A stretch of 38,882 nucleotides of DNA. It comes from Rhodocyclaceae bacterium (lineage in GTDB: Bacteria > Pseudomonadota > Gammaproteobacteria > Burkholderiales > Rhodocyclaceae). The stretch covers positions 1 through 38,882 of the forward strand of contig JACFMQ010000021.1 of assembly GCA_019455325.1 (NCBI GenBank), written 5' to 3'. A program made the position numbers and the translations under genes. A model generated the notes under the pieces. The model was not told the DNA's origin. It saw only the letters and a list, made by a program, of their open reading frames with translations, and made no database searches. Shown here one piece after another: positions 17,005 through 25,408 of this stretch (the first letter of the stretch is position 1; the number at the start of each line of letters is the position of its first letter).

Positions 17005-19395
17005 TCACGCGCAGCCGACGGCGAGGCGCGGCTTCCATGCCGACGCGGAAAAATAGTCGCGGGCAGCCGCGGCTTCGTAGAGGGTGGTGCGCCGCTGCGG
17101 CGCGCGGCCGAGCGAACGGATCAGCGCCTCCATCTCGGTCGGCGTCATCTCCTGGCCGTTCCTGGCGCCGGCGGCGCGGCTGATGCTTTCGTTCATCAGC
17201 GTGCCGCCGAGGTCGTTGGCGCCGGCCTGCAGGCAGACGCCGGCGCCGTCGCGGCCCATCTTGGTCCACGAGGTCTGGATGTTGCCGATCAGCGGGTGCA
17301 GCACCAGGCGCGCCACGGCGTGCATCAGCACCGCCTCGCGGAAGGTCGGTCCCGGCCGCGCGCCGCCGCGCCGGTAGATCGGCGCCTCCATGTGCACGAA
17401 CGGCAGCGGCACGAATTCCGTGAAGCCGCCGCTGACTTCCTGCAGGTCGCGCAGGAAGAGCAGGTGCCGCGCCCAGTGCTCGGGCCGCTCGATGTGGCCG
17501 AACATGATGGTCGCCGTGCTCTTCAGGCCAAGGCCGTGGGCCGTGCGCATCACCTCGCCCCATTCGGCGACGGAAAGCTTGTCCGGACACAGCGTCCGGC
17601 GCACGCCGTCGTCGAGGATCTCGGCGGCGGTGCCCGGCAGCGAGCCGAGCCCGGCCGCCTTCAGCTCGGCGAGGTAGTCGCCGAGCGACAGGCCGAGCGT
17701 CGCCGCGCCCTGCCGGATCTCCAGCGGCGAGAAGGCGTGGATGTGCATCTCCGGACGCACGGCCTTGATCGCCCGGCAGATGTCGAGGTAGGTGCGGCCG
17801 GTGTAGGAAGGATGGATGCCGCCCTGCAGGCAGACCTCGCTCGCCCCGCGGTCCCACGCCTCGGCCGCCATCTCCTGGATCTCGGCGAGCGGCAGGTCGT
17901 AGGCCCGGCCGCGCAGCGGCTCGCCGGCCTTGCCCTTGGAGAAGGCGCAGAAGCGGCACTGGTAGGTGCAGATGTTGGTGTAGTTGATGTTGCAGTTGGG
18001 CACGTAGCTGACCGTGCGCCCGCTGACCTCGACGCGCAGCTCGTCGGCCGCCGCGCAGAGGATGTGGAACTCGCCGCCGCGCACGGCGAAGAGGCGCGCC
18101 ACTTCGCTTGCGGACAGGCGCACGCCGCGCGCCGCCCTTTCGGCGCAGCGGTAGGTCTCGTTGCCGATGAAATGGAAAAGCTGCTCGGCCGGCGGGAAGT
18201 CCGGCATCTTCGGCGGCGGCGTGCCGGCGCCGGGCGCCCAGGCGTCGGTGCGCGGCAGGCCGCCGGCGTCGATGCACGAGCGCACGGACTGCTGCAGCCC
18301 GGCATCGACCCATTCTTCCAGCCGCTGCGCCAGCCGCGGGTAGATGGGCAGGCGCGGCACCAGGATCTTGCCGGCCAGCTCCGTCTCCCGCGCCAGCAGG
18401 CGCAGGTGCGGCCACGGCGCCTCGGGGTTGACGTGGTCGGGCGTCACCGGCGAGACGCCGCCGAGATCGTTGATCCCGGAGTCGATCAGCGCGCGCACGG
18501 ACTGCGGCGACAGGTTCGGCGGCGCCTGGATGTTGGCCTCGGCGCCGAAGATGATGCGCGCGGCGGCGATCGTCCAGCACAGCTCCTCGGTCGACGGCTC
18601 CGGCGCTTCCGCCATCCGGGTGCCCGGCTTTCGGCGGAAGTTCTGGATGATGATTTCCTGCAGATGGCCGTGCGCGTCGTCGAGCTCGCGCAGGGCCAGC
18701 AGCGCCTCGATGCGCTGCCGCCGCGTCTCGCCGATGCCGATGAGGATGCCGGAGGTGAAGGGAATCTTCAGCCGGCCGGCGGCGGCGATCATTTCCAGGC
18801 GCGCGGCCGGCCGCTTGTCGGGCGAGCCGTGGTGCGGCCCGCCGGGTTCGCACAGGTTCTCGGCGGTGCTTTCGAGCATCAGCCCCTGCGACACGGAGAC
18901 CGCGCGCAGGGCCTGCAGGTCCCGCGCGTCCATGACGCCGGCGTTCAGGTGCGGCAGCAGCCCGGTCTCGTCATGAACCAGCCGCGCCATGGCGGCGAGG
19001 TAGGAGAGGGTGCTCTCGTGGCCGAGGGCGGCGAGCGCCTCGCGGGCCGCGCCGTAGCGCAGTTCCGGCTTGTCGCCGAGGGTGAACAGGGCCTCGTGGC
19101 AGCCGGCGCGCGCGCCGGCGCGGGCGATTTCGAGCACCTCGTCGGGCGTCAGGTACGGCGCCCGGTCCGCCGCCGGCGTCCTGGCGAAGGTGCAGTAGTG
19201 GCAGACGTCGCGGCACAACTGCGTGAGCGGGATGAACACCTTCGGCGAATAGGTGACCGCGGCGCCGTGGCCGCGGTCCCTGATCGCCGCCGCGATCACC
19301 CGGATTTCGCGCGCGTCCGCGCAGTCGGCCAGCGCCAGCGCGGTCTCGGCGTCGGGGCGCGCCAGCGCCGAAAGGCTGTCGGTCAGTGTGCTCAT
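17005..19395 (-). CDS. fbiC: Fused CofG-CofH FO synthase (FbiC-like), deazaflavin cofactor synthesis
   Basis: A 796-residue protein with two radical SAM halves. The CofG half has C61-x3-C65-x2-C68 (CRDVCHYC) and the CofH half, from about residue 400, has C476-x3-C480-x2-C483 (CTYQCRFC). Order and length match FbiC of actinobacteria; archaea usually have separate cofG and cofH. It makes FO (7,8-didemethyl-8-hydroxy-5-deazariboflavin) from tyrosine and the ribityl-aminouracil intermediate of riboflavin synthesis. The start is ATG 19395 with GGAGGT 9 nt upstream; an in-frame ATG at 19419 is less well placed. It is the fourth gene of an operon led by an F420-type LLM oxidoreductase. No CofC, CofD or CofE is seen nearby, so F420 itself would need genes elsewhere. 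Confidence 0.95.
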   Translation of the reverse strand: MSTLTDSLSALARPDAETALALADCADAREIRVIAAAIRDRGHGAAVTYSPKVFIPLTQLCRDVCHYCTFARTPAADRAPYLTPDEVLEIARAGARAGCHEALFTLGDKPELRYGAAREALAALGHESTLSYLAAMARLVHDETGLLPHLNAGVMDARDLQALRAVSVSQGLMLESTAENLCEPGGPHHGSPDKRPAARLEMIAAAGRLKIPFTSGILIGIGETRRQRIEALLALRELDDAHGHLQEIIIQNFRRKPGTRMAEAPEPSTEELCWTIAAARIIFGAEANIQAPPNLSPQSVRALIDSGINDLGGVSPVTPDHVNPEAPWPHLRLLARETELAGKILVPRLPIYPRLAQRLEEWVDAGLQQSVRSCIDAGGLPRTDAWAPGAGTPPPKMPDFPPAEQLFHFIGNETYRCAERAARGVRLSASEVARLFAVRGGEFHILCAAADELRVEVSGRTVSYVPNCNINYTNICTYQCRFCAFSKGKAGEPLRGRAYDLPLAEIQEMAAEAWDRGASEVCLQGGIHPSYTGRTYLDICRAIKAVRPEMHIHAFSPLEIRQGAATLGLSLGDYLAELKAAGLGSLPGTAAEILDDGVRRTLCPDKLSVAEWGEVMRTAHGLGLKSTATIMFGHIERPEHWARHLLFLRDLQEVSGGFTEFVPLPFVHMEAPIYRRGGARPGPTFREAVLMHAVARLVLHPLIGNIQTSWTKMGRDGAGVCLQAGANDLGGTLMNESISRAAGARNGQEMTPTEMEALIRSLGRAPQRRTTLYEAAAARDYFSASAWKPRLAVGCA

Positions 19396-19447
19396 CGTTC
19401 GATGACCTCCATGTCGCATCCCGGAAACCGCCCGGCGCCGGCCTGTC

Positions 19448-20719
19448 TCACTCGGCGACGCCGCAGAGGTTCATCATCACTTCGATGTAAACCTTGACGA
19501 TGTCCACCATGTCGCCGATGTGCACGTGCTCGCCCTGCGCCGTCGAGAAGCCGCCGCCGCCGGTGCGGATGCGGCCGGCCGAGCCGTAGTTCACGGTCGG
19601 GATGCCGTAGCGGTTCATGTGCGCGGCGTCGCTGTACCAGGTCTCGACGCCCATCTGCGGCGCCTTGCCGAGCTGGTTGGTGTGCGCCGAGACGATGCTC
19701 TCGACCAGCGCGTGGTCGTCCGGGATCGACGTGCCCGGCGCCGACAGGAAGATTTCCGTCTTGGTGCCGGCGAGCTGCGGGTTCTTGCCGACCACCGAGC
19801 GGACCAGGTCGCGCACCTCGTTGAACGCCTGCACCGGCAGAACGTCCGGCAGCGTGCGCACGTCGAGGTAGATGACGCAGTTGTCCGGCGTGCGCGCGCC
19901 GCGCCAGGGCCAGCCGCCCTCGATCGCCGAGACGTTCACGCGCGGCCGGAAGTCGCCCAGCGCGTTGCGCTGCACGTAGTCCGGAATCCACTCGTGGATG
20001 GCGTCGAGGATCACGCGCGCCTTGTTGATGGCGTTGCGGTCGACTTCCGACCAGGCGGTGTGGATCAGGTGGCCGGGGACGGTGATCTTGATCCAGGTCG
20101 TGCCGCAGTGGCGCGGGATCAGCATCATGTTGGTCGGCTCGCCGAGGATGCAGTAGTCGGCGACCGCGCCGTGGGTGATGGCGTACTTGGTGCCGACGCC
20201 GTAGCCCTGGTACTGGCGGCCTTCGTATTCGTTCACCGGCGCCTTCTCGATCTCGCCGGCGACGGCGGCGATGACCACGTCGCCGCCGAGCTTGATGCCG
20301 GCCTTGCGGATGGCCTCGACGGCGGTGACGTAGTTGGCCAGCGCGAACTTCATGTTGAACGAGCCCATGCCGTAGATCCACTCGTCGTCGACGAGCGTGC
20401 CCTTGCACTGGTAGCCGATGCCGCGGTGCGCCTGCTCCGGCCCGAACGAGGTGTCGAGGTGGCCGTTGAACATCAGCGACTTGCCGCCGCCCTCGCCCTG
20501 CAGGCGGCCGATGGCGTTGTAGCGCTCGTCGCCGATCGGCTGCAGCGTCGCCTCGAAGCCGGAGGTGCGCAGCACCTCGTGGTAGGCGCGCGCGACGTCG
20601 CCCTCGAAGCCGGTCGGGCTCGGGATGTCGGTCAGCGCGATGGTCAGGTCGACCAGCCGGCTGCGGTCGATCTGCTCGATCGCTTTCTTGACGAGTTCCT
20701 TGTTTGCGTTGTTTGCCAT
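19448..20719 (-). CDS. M20-family amidohydrolase with an altered dimetal site
   Basis: A 423-residue protein of the ArgE/DapE/CPG2-like M20 family. The first metal motif NGHLDT (H87, D89) and the GEPT glutamate (E194) are present, as is a C-terminal GEHVHIGD histidine. The residue that normally bridges the two metals, Asp in D-x-K, is Asn here (GSFNMKF, N122). The usual Glu-Glu pair is GEI (E156, I157), so one ligand is lost. It may be mono-metal, use a different chemistry or act on an unusual substrate. It lies 15 nt after the FAH gene and 52 nt before FO synthase. Typical members remove acyl groups from amines or hydrolyse small amides. Confidence 0.85.
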   Translation of the reverse strand: MANNANKELVKKAIEQIDRSRLVDLTIALTDIPSPTGFEGDVARAYHEVLRTSGFEATLQPIGDERYNAIGRLQGEGGGKSLMFNGHLDTSFGPEQAHRGIGYQCKGTLVDDEWIYGMGSFNMKFALANYVTAVEAIRKAGIKLGGDVVIAAVAGEIEKAPVNEYEGRQYQGYGVGTKYAITHGAVADYCILGEPTNMMLIPRHCGTTWIKITVPGHLIHTAWSEVDRNAINKARVILDAIHEWIPDYVQRNALGDFRPRVNVSAIEGGWPWRGARTPDNCVIYLDVRTLPDVLPVQAFNEVRDLVRSVVGKNPQLAGTKTEIFLSAPGTSIPDDHALVESIVSAHTNQLGKAPQMGVETWYSDAAHMNRYGIPTVNYGSAGRIRTGGGGFSTAQGEHVHIGDMVDIVKVYIEVMMNLCGVAE

Positions 20720-20734
20720 GTTCGCCTCGCCTGG

Positions 20735-21655
20735 TCAGTCGACGATGAAGGTGGTGAGCGTGCCGAGCTTCTCGACATTGCAGTCGATGCGGTCGCCGTT
20801 CTTGAGGTACACCGGGTTCTTGCTGCCGGCGATGACGCCCGGCGGGCTGCCGGAGGTGATCACGTCGCCCGGCTCCAGCGTGGTGTTCGACCACCAGGAC
20901 ACCATGTCGGCGATCTTGTAGTGGACGTGGCCGGAGTTCGAGGTCTGGCGCGCTTCGCCGTTGAGCGTGAGCTGCATGCTCAGGTTATTCACGTCGCCGA
21001 CCTCGTCGAGCGTCACCAGGTACGGGCCGAGCGGGCAGGAGCCGTCGAAGCTCTTGCCGAGCAGGATGACCTTGTTGGCGTGCTCGCGCGCCTGGATGTC
21101 GCGCGCCGACAGGTCGTTGAAGATGGTCAGGCCGGCGACGTAGTCGAGCGCCTCGTCGGGCGACACGCGGAACGCCTTCTTGCCGATGATGATGCCGATC
21201 TCGATCTCGTAGTCGAGCTGCTTGGTGAAGTGCGGGATGGCCACCGAGGCGTTGGTCGGCACCACGCTCGACGGCGCTTCGAGGAAGCCGGTGGGGTGCT
21301 CGAAGTGGAAATCGCCCCAGTTGTGCGCCTGCCACTCCGGCGCCTTCCACGTCGTCAGCTCGGAGAGGTGGCCGGGGAAGTTGCACGAGGTGTGCATGAT
21401 CTTGCCGGGGCGCGGCACCGGCGCCTGCAGCTCGACGTCGGCGGCGGCGAGCACGTGCGGCTGCCCGGCGGCGGCCTTCGCCGCCAGCGCGCGCGCCTGC
21501 GCCAGTGCGCCCTCGCCCGCTTCGAGGAAGGGAATCATCGCGTTCGGCAGCGCACCGTCGGTCGCGCCGTGGAGGTCGAGGCAACTGCCGTCGGCGAGGA
21601 CGACGCCGATCGTCGCCTTGCCGCTCGACCTGATCTTGAAGCTAGCCAATTTCAT
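20735..21655 (-). CDS. Fumarylacetoacetate hydrolase (FAH)-family protein
   Basis: A 306-residue FAH-family protein. The metal-binding acid residues appear in DYEIEIG and in FNDLSARD, and GKSFDG supplies the conserved lysine. The N-terminal 75 residues form the usual small domain. FAH-fold enzymes hydrolyse C-C bonds of 2,4-dioxo acids, hydrate 2-oxo-4-enoic acids or decarboxylate oxaloacetate-like acids, mostly late in aromatic ring catabolism. ATG 21655 is chosen because GGAGAG lies just upstream and MKLASFK is a typical family start. The gene is second in the operon, 57 nt after the LLM gene. Confidence 0.9.
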   Translation of the reverse strand: MKLASFKIRSSGKATIGVVLADGSCLDLHGATDGALPNAMIPFLEAGEGALAQARALAAKAAAGQPHVLAAADVELQAPVPRPGKIMHTSCNFPGHLSELTTWKAPEWQAHNWGDFHFEHPTGFLEAPSSVVPTNASVAIPHFTKQLDYEIEIGIIIGKKAFRVSPDEALDYVAGLTIFNDLSARDIQAREHANKVILLGKSFDGSCPLGPYLVTLDEVGDVNNLSMQLTLNGEARQTSNSGHVHYKIADMVSWWSNTTLEPGDVITSGSPPGVIAGSKNPVYLKNGDRIDCNVEKLGTLTTFIVD

Positions 21656-21712
21656 CTTTCTCTCCGTTTCGTTGGCCGCGCCGCGCAACATGCGCGGCGC
21701 GCGCCGTCACCC

Positions 21713-22810
21713 TCAGGCCGTGACCGCGGGGCCGGGCTTGAGGCGGGGCAGGACCTTCTCGCCCATCAGCCGGATCGTTTCCAGGTTGTCCTCGACGGTC
21801 TTGCCGACGACTTCGAGCAGCGGCAGGTTGAGGCCGGCGTCGATCAGCTCCTGGGTGATCTCCAGGCACTCGTCGGGCGTGCCGGAAATGACCGTGAAGC
21901 GGCGCATCATCTCGTCGGTGACGAGGTGCGTGACGTTGTCCTGGGTGCCCTCGGCGATGGCCTTGCGGAACGGCTCCCAGGCGCTGTCGGGCAGGCCGGA
22001 TCCGGCCAGGATGACGTCGTTCTTGATGTTGCGGATCTTGTTCACGACGTAGGTGCCGGTGTAGCTGCGCGTCGCGTTGCGCGCCTTGTCGCCGTCCTCG
22101 GAGCAGGCGCAGAGGATGACGCCGCCGACCGGGAAGTCGTCCGGCAGCGTGCGGCCGACGGCGGCGGCGCCGTCCTTCATGTTGCCGATCGCGTACTTGA
22201 CGAAGGCCGGCGAGGTCAGGCCGGCGAGCAGCATGCCGTCGCTTTCCTTGCCCGAGAGCTTCTGCATGAACGGGCCGGTGGCGCCGACGTACAGCGGGAT
22301 GCTGGTGCGCAGGCCCTTGCCGGCGCGGTCGAAGGCCGGCATCGACGACTTGTAGTGCTTGCCTTCGTAGGCGAACTTCTCGCCGCTGAAGACCTTGCGC
22401 ATGATGTCCATCGATTCGTGGTGCACCGCCACCGGGCGCATCTTCTCGATGTCGTACTCCAGGTACTCGATGCCGACCTTGCCGACGCCGATGCCCATGT
22501 TGAAGCGGCCGCCGGACAGCTCGTCGATGGCCGCGGCCTCGGACGCCTGGATGGTCGGGTGGCGCATGTAGGGCGAGGTGATGCCGAGGCCCACCGGAAT
22601 CTTCTTCGTCGCCTGCGCGACGACGGCGAGCGTCGTGAAGCAGCCGCGGGCCTCCAGCCCGTACTGGCGGAACCAGTGGTAGGCTTCGGCGATCCAGAAG
22701 CCGCCGCTCATGCCGGACGCCTCGGTCTGCTCGGCGTAGGCGCGGATCGCCGACAGGGGTTCGTAGGACTTGAAAATCACGCCCATCTTGGGCTGCACGG
22801 TCTTGGTCAT
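21713..22810 (-). CDS. LLM-class oxidoreductase, F420-type (methylene-H4MPT reductase-like)
   Basis: A 365-residue luciferase-like (LLM) TIM-barrel protein resembling 5,10-methylenetetrahydromethanopterin reductase and F420-dependent dehydrogenases in size and motifs, for example LGITSPYMRHP, ELSGGRFNMGIGVG and IPLYVGATGPFM. LLM proteins bind FMN or F420. The presence of FO synthase three genes downstream makes a deazaflavin cofactor likely. It heads the six-gene minus-strand operon, starting at ATG 22810 with GGAG about 10 nt upstream. It would reduce or oxygenate the pathway substrate. An FMN-dependent monooxygenase with a separate reductase, as in RutA, is the main alternative. Confidence 0.88.
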   Translation of the reverse strand: MTKTVQPKMGVIFKSYEPLSAIRAYAEQTEASGMSGGFWIAEAYHWFRQYGLEARGCFTTLAVVAQATKKIPVGLGITSPYMRHPTIQASEAAAIDELSGGRFNMGIGVGKVGIEYLEYDIEKMRPVAVHHESMDIMRKVFSGEKFAYEGKHYKSSMPAFDRAGKGLRTSIPLYVGATGPFMQKLSGKESDGMLLAGLTSPAFVKYAIGNMKDGAAAVGRTLPDDFPVGGVILCACSEDGDKARNATRSYTGTYVVNKIRNIKNDVILAGSGLPDSAWEPFRKAIAEGTQDNVTHLVTDEMMRRFTVISGTPDECLEITQELIDAGLNLPLLEVVGKTVEDNLETIRLMGEKVLPRLKPGPAVTA

Positions 22811-23112
22811 CTCTGGATATCTCCGAAAAAGGATTGCCACGTACGAAATCGACCGGGATGCATCCCCGGAGCGGCGTCGAACTCAGGCACATCCTAGGGG
22901 CCGCCTCCGGGTCGAGTCTTGCCCGCCCGAGCTAGGCGATTGATCAGCAGTGCAAATACGCGCGCCGGAAAGCGGGCGCTGCGCCGCCCGCGCGCGGCGT
23001 GCACGCCGAGTCAAGCCGCGCCGCGCGCGGAGCAAGACCGGAGCCGGTACAGGACGTATCTTTGCGAGCGGCCGGCGCCCTTGCCGGCAGACACCCGAAC
23101 GGAGGAAGCCGC
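22811..23112. promoter_or_regulatory. Divergent promoter region between the LLM operon and the FbiB-like gene
   Basis: This 302-bp gap holds no convincing gene. On the minus strand TGCACTGCTGATCAA (22954-22940) shares the pattern TGCAC-N5-ATCAA with the region upstream of the coxG-like gene (24705-24719). It lies about 130 nt upstream of the LLM start. TATCTT at about 23060 could be a plus-strand -10 for the nitroreductase gene, whose GGAGGA site is at 23101. The two divergent operons may share one activator. Confidence 0.4.
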
Positions 23113-23754
23113 ATGCCGCCCGCAGCATCCCGACCGGCCGTCGCCGGCTACGCGGCGCTCGTCGAAGCGATCGCCGGACGGCGCTCGATCCGGCGCTATC
23201 GCCCGGAGCGGCCGACGCGCGCCCTGATCGACGCGCTGCTGCAGGTGGCGACGAGCGCGCCGTCGGCCCACAACCGCCAGCCCTGGCGTTTCCGCGTGCT
23301 GATCGACGACGCCGAGAAGGCGGCGCTGGCCGAGGCCATGGGCGCGCGCCTCACCCGCGACCGCCTGGCCGACGGCGACGCCGAAGACCTCGTCGCGGCC
23401 GACGCCGCCCGCTCCCGCCAGCGCATCGCCGAGGCGCCGGCGATCGTCGTCGTCTGCCTGTCGATGGCGGACATGGACCGCTACCCCGACCTGCGGCGCA
23501 ACCGCGCCGAATACCTGATGGCGGTGCAGAGCGTCGCCATGGCCGGCCAGAACCTGCTGCTCGCCAGCCACGCCGCCGGGCTCGGCGCCTGCTGGCTGTG
23601 CGCGCCGCTGTTCTGTCCGGGCGTCGCCTGCCAGGTGCTCGACCTGCCCGATGACTGGCAGCCGCAGGGGCTGATCACGCTCGGCTATCCGGCCGACGCG
23701 GGCAAGCCCTTCGTCCGCCACCCGCTCGACCGGGTCCGCCGGCCTTCGCCGTAG
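23113..23754 (+). CDS. Nitroreductase-family protein resembling the FbiB C-terminal domain
   Basis: A 213-residue FMN-type nitroreductase-fold protein. The start is ATG 23113 with GGAGGA at 7 nt. Typical motifs are RRSIRRY near the N-terminus, TSAPSAHNRQPWRF, and the late GLGACWLCAPLF plus LPDDWQPQGLITLGYP. The last two resemble the C-terminal domain of mycobacterial FbiB, which reduces dehydro-F420 during F420 maturation. It is divergent from the LLM/FO synthase operon, which supports a deazaflavin link. It could instead be a substrate reductase or a flavin reductase serving the LLM protein. The N-terminal ligase domain of FbiB is absent. Confidence 0.8.
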   Translation: MPPAASRPAVAGYAALVEAIAGRRSIRRYRPERPTRALIDALLQVATSAPSAHNRQPWRFRVLIDDAEKAALAEAMGARLTRDRLADGDAEDLVAADAARSRQRIAEAPAIVVVCLSMADMDRYPDLRRNRAEYLMAVQSVAMAGQNLLLASHAAGLGACWLCAPLFCPGVACQVLDLPDDWQPQGLITLGYPADAGKPFVRHPLDRVRRPSP

Positions 23755-23762
23755 GCGCCGGC

Positions 23763-24569
23763 TCAGCGCCGGCCGCCCTCGATCCGCGCGTAGGCCGAGT
23801 GGTTGTGGATCGACTCGAAGTTCTCCGACTCGACGACGTAGGCGGCGATGCGCGGCTCGGCGTTGAGCCGGGCGGCAACGTCGCGCACCATGTCCTCGAC
23901 GAACTTCGGGTTGTCGTAGGCGCGCTCGGTGACGTACTTCTCGTCCGGCCGCTTCAAGAGGCCGAACAGCTCGCACGAGGCTTCGGCCTCGACCAGTTCG
24001 ACGATCTCTTCCAGCCACATGTGCGCGTTCAGCCGTGCGGTGACGGTGACGTGCGAACGCTGGTTGTGCGCACCGTAGTCGGCGATCTTCTTCGAGCACG
24101 GGCACAGGCTGGTCACCGGCACGACGACCTTGACCGTCGATTGCACCTGCCCGTTCTCGATGTCGCCGACGAAGGTCACGTCGTAGTCCATCAGGCTCTG
24201 CACGCCCGAGACCGGCGCCGTCTTGTTCACGAAGTACGGGAAGTTCATCTCGATGTGGCCGCTCTCGGCTTCCAGCCGCTCGACCATCGAGGCGAGCATG
24301 GCCGGGAAGTTCTCGACCGAGATCTCGCGCTCGCGGCCGTTCAGGATCTCGACGAAGCGCGACATGTGCGTGCCCTTGAAGTTGTGCGGCAGGCTGACGT
24401 ACATGTTGAAGACGGCGATGGTGTGCTGGATGCCGCCGCTGCGGTCCGCGACCTTCACCGGGTGGCGGATCGACTTGATGCCGACCCTGTCGATCGCCAG
24501 CCGGCGGGTGTCGGCCAGGCCCTGCACGTCGGCGATCGCCGCCGGGGATACATTCTTCACGCTTGCCAA
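23763..24569 (-). CDS. folE2: GTP cyclohydrolase FolE2 (type IB)
   Basis: A 268-residue FolE2 protein of normal length. The signature [10 protein letters not shown] with its metal-binding cysteine and the following NQRSHV match the family. It converts GTP to 7,8-dihydroneopterin triphosphate, the entry to folate and related pterins. No ATG fits the family N-terminus; TTG 24569 has GGAGG 6 nt upstream and gives MASVKNVSP, while GTG 24560 is the alternative. It is convergent with the FbiB-like gene, 8 nt apart. FolE2 is often housekeeping or low-zinc inducible, so a role in the neighbouring cofactor pathways is not established. Confidence 0.93.
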   Translation of the reverse strand: MASVKNVSPAAIADVQGLADTRRLAIDRVGIKSIRHPVKVADRSGGIQHTIAVFNMYVSLPHNFKGTHMSRFVEILNGREREISVENFPAMLASMVERLEAESGHIEMNFPYFVNKTAPVSGVQSLMDYDVTFVGDIENGQVQSTVKVVVPVTSLCPCSKKIADYGAHNQRSHVTVTARLNAHMWLEEIVELVEAEASCELFGLLKRPDEKYVTERAYDNPKFVEDMVRDVAARLNAEPRIAAYVVESENFESIHNHSAYARIEGGRR

Positions 24570-24704
24570 TCCTCGCCTCCTCGCATTCGCCGCGTACCGG
24601 CCAGGCCACTCTAGCGCCTTGGCGCGCGCGTTTCTTGCCCGGCCGGGCCCGGCGCTTGACTGCGCGCGCACGCGCGGCGCCCTACGTTCTCGATCATCCA
24701 TTTG

Positions 24705-24719
24705 TGCACGACCAATCAA
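24705..24719 (+). promoter_or_regulatory. Candidate regulator site upstream of the coxG-like gene
   Basis: TGCACGACCAATCAA matches TGCAC-N5-ATCAA, also found upstream of the LLM operon (22940-22954, minus strand). Its first ten bases are nearly the same as TGCACGACAA upstream of the molybdenum operon (168-177). All three lie roughly 80-130 nt before a gene start, where AraC-type activators bind. The match is short and could be chance. Confidence 0.3.
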
Positions 24720-24817
24720 GACGGGCTGCAGGAGATGGCCGAGAGTGCTGACGTGCCGAAATTTTTCGCGCCGTCCGACAAGAAAGAATCCGAAGCGGAT
24801 CAATGGAGGAGTTCAGG

Positions 24818-25366
24818 GTGTACATCGAACGCACATTCATTCTCGACGCCCCGCTGCAGCGGGCCTGGGCCTTCCTCAACGAGCCGCAGGAAATGGGCAA
24901 CTGCCTGCCGGGCTGCCACGCGGTCGAAGTGCTCGAACCGGGCAAGTACCGCGCCTCGGTCGGGCTCAAGGCCGGCCCGATCAAGGTCGGCTTCGACGTC
25001 CAGGTGGAGACCGGCGAGGAGCGCCCGCCCGAGTACGCCACCTACACCATGCGCGGCGCCGACAAGGACGGCGGCAGCAAGGTCAGCGCCCACTGCACGC
25101 TGGCGCTGAAGGCGGTCGAGAGCCGGCGCACCGAGATCACCTACACCTCGAACGTCCAGATCGTCGGCAAGCTCGGCAAATTCGCCGGCGGCGTCATGCA
25201 GAAGTTCGCCGACGGCGTGAACGACCAGTTCATCGCCGCGCTCACCCGGCGGGTCGCCGAACTCGAAAGCAGCGTGCCGGCGAGCGCCCCGGCGGAAACC
25301 GGCGTCGTCGGCCGGCTGAAGGCGGCGCTGGCGAAGCTGCTGGCGGTCTTCCGCCGCTATCTCTGA
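24818..25366 (+). CDS. coxG: Stand-alone CoxG-like SRPBCC protein
   Basis: A 182-residue CoxG-family protein. The SRPBCC fold spans residues 1-150 (FILDAPLQRAWAFL, NCLPGC, KVGFDVQV, KFAGGVMQKFADGV). A C-terminal amphipathic Leu/Lys/Arg helix (RLKAALAKLLAVFRR) could associate with the membrane, as CoxG does for CO dehydrogenase. GTG 24818 is preferred because GGAGGA lies 7 nt upstream; the in-frame ATG 24803 would put that ribosome site inside the gene. A second CoxG domain is fused to the large subunit at 1635, so the region has two versions. It is followed after 42 nt by an AraC gene. Confidence 0.85.
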   Translation: MYIERTFILDAPLQRAWAFLNEPQEMGNCLPGCHAVEVLEPGKYRASVGLKAGPIKVGFDVQVETGEERPPEYATYTMRGADKDGGSKVSAHCTLALKAVESRRTEITYTSNVQIVGKLGKFAGGVMQKFADGVNDQFIAALTRRVAELESSVPASAPAETGVVGRLKAALAKLLAVFRRYL

Positions 25367-25408
25367 GCCACGCCCGTTCCGATCCGATAGAGGAAGGAGG
25401 AAACCGAC

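Noticed and set aside
21713-22810. RutA-type pyrimidine oxygenase and a rut operon
   Set aside because: The nitroreductase neighbour recalls RutE, but RutB, RutC, RutD and RutF are absent, and motifs are closer to methylene-H4MPT reductase-like LLM proteins.
24570-24803. Longer FolE2 starting at an ATG near 24803
   Set aside because: The extra N-terminal part has no family match, would run into the divergent coxG-like promoter, and the ribosome site fits TTG 24569.
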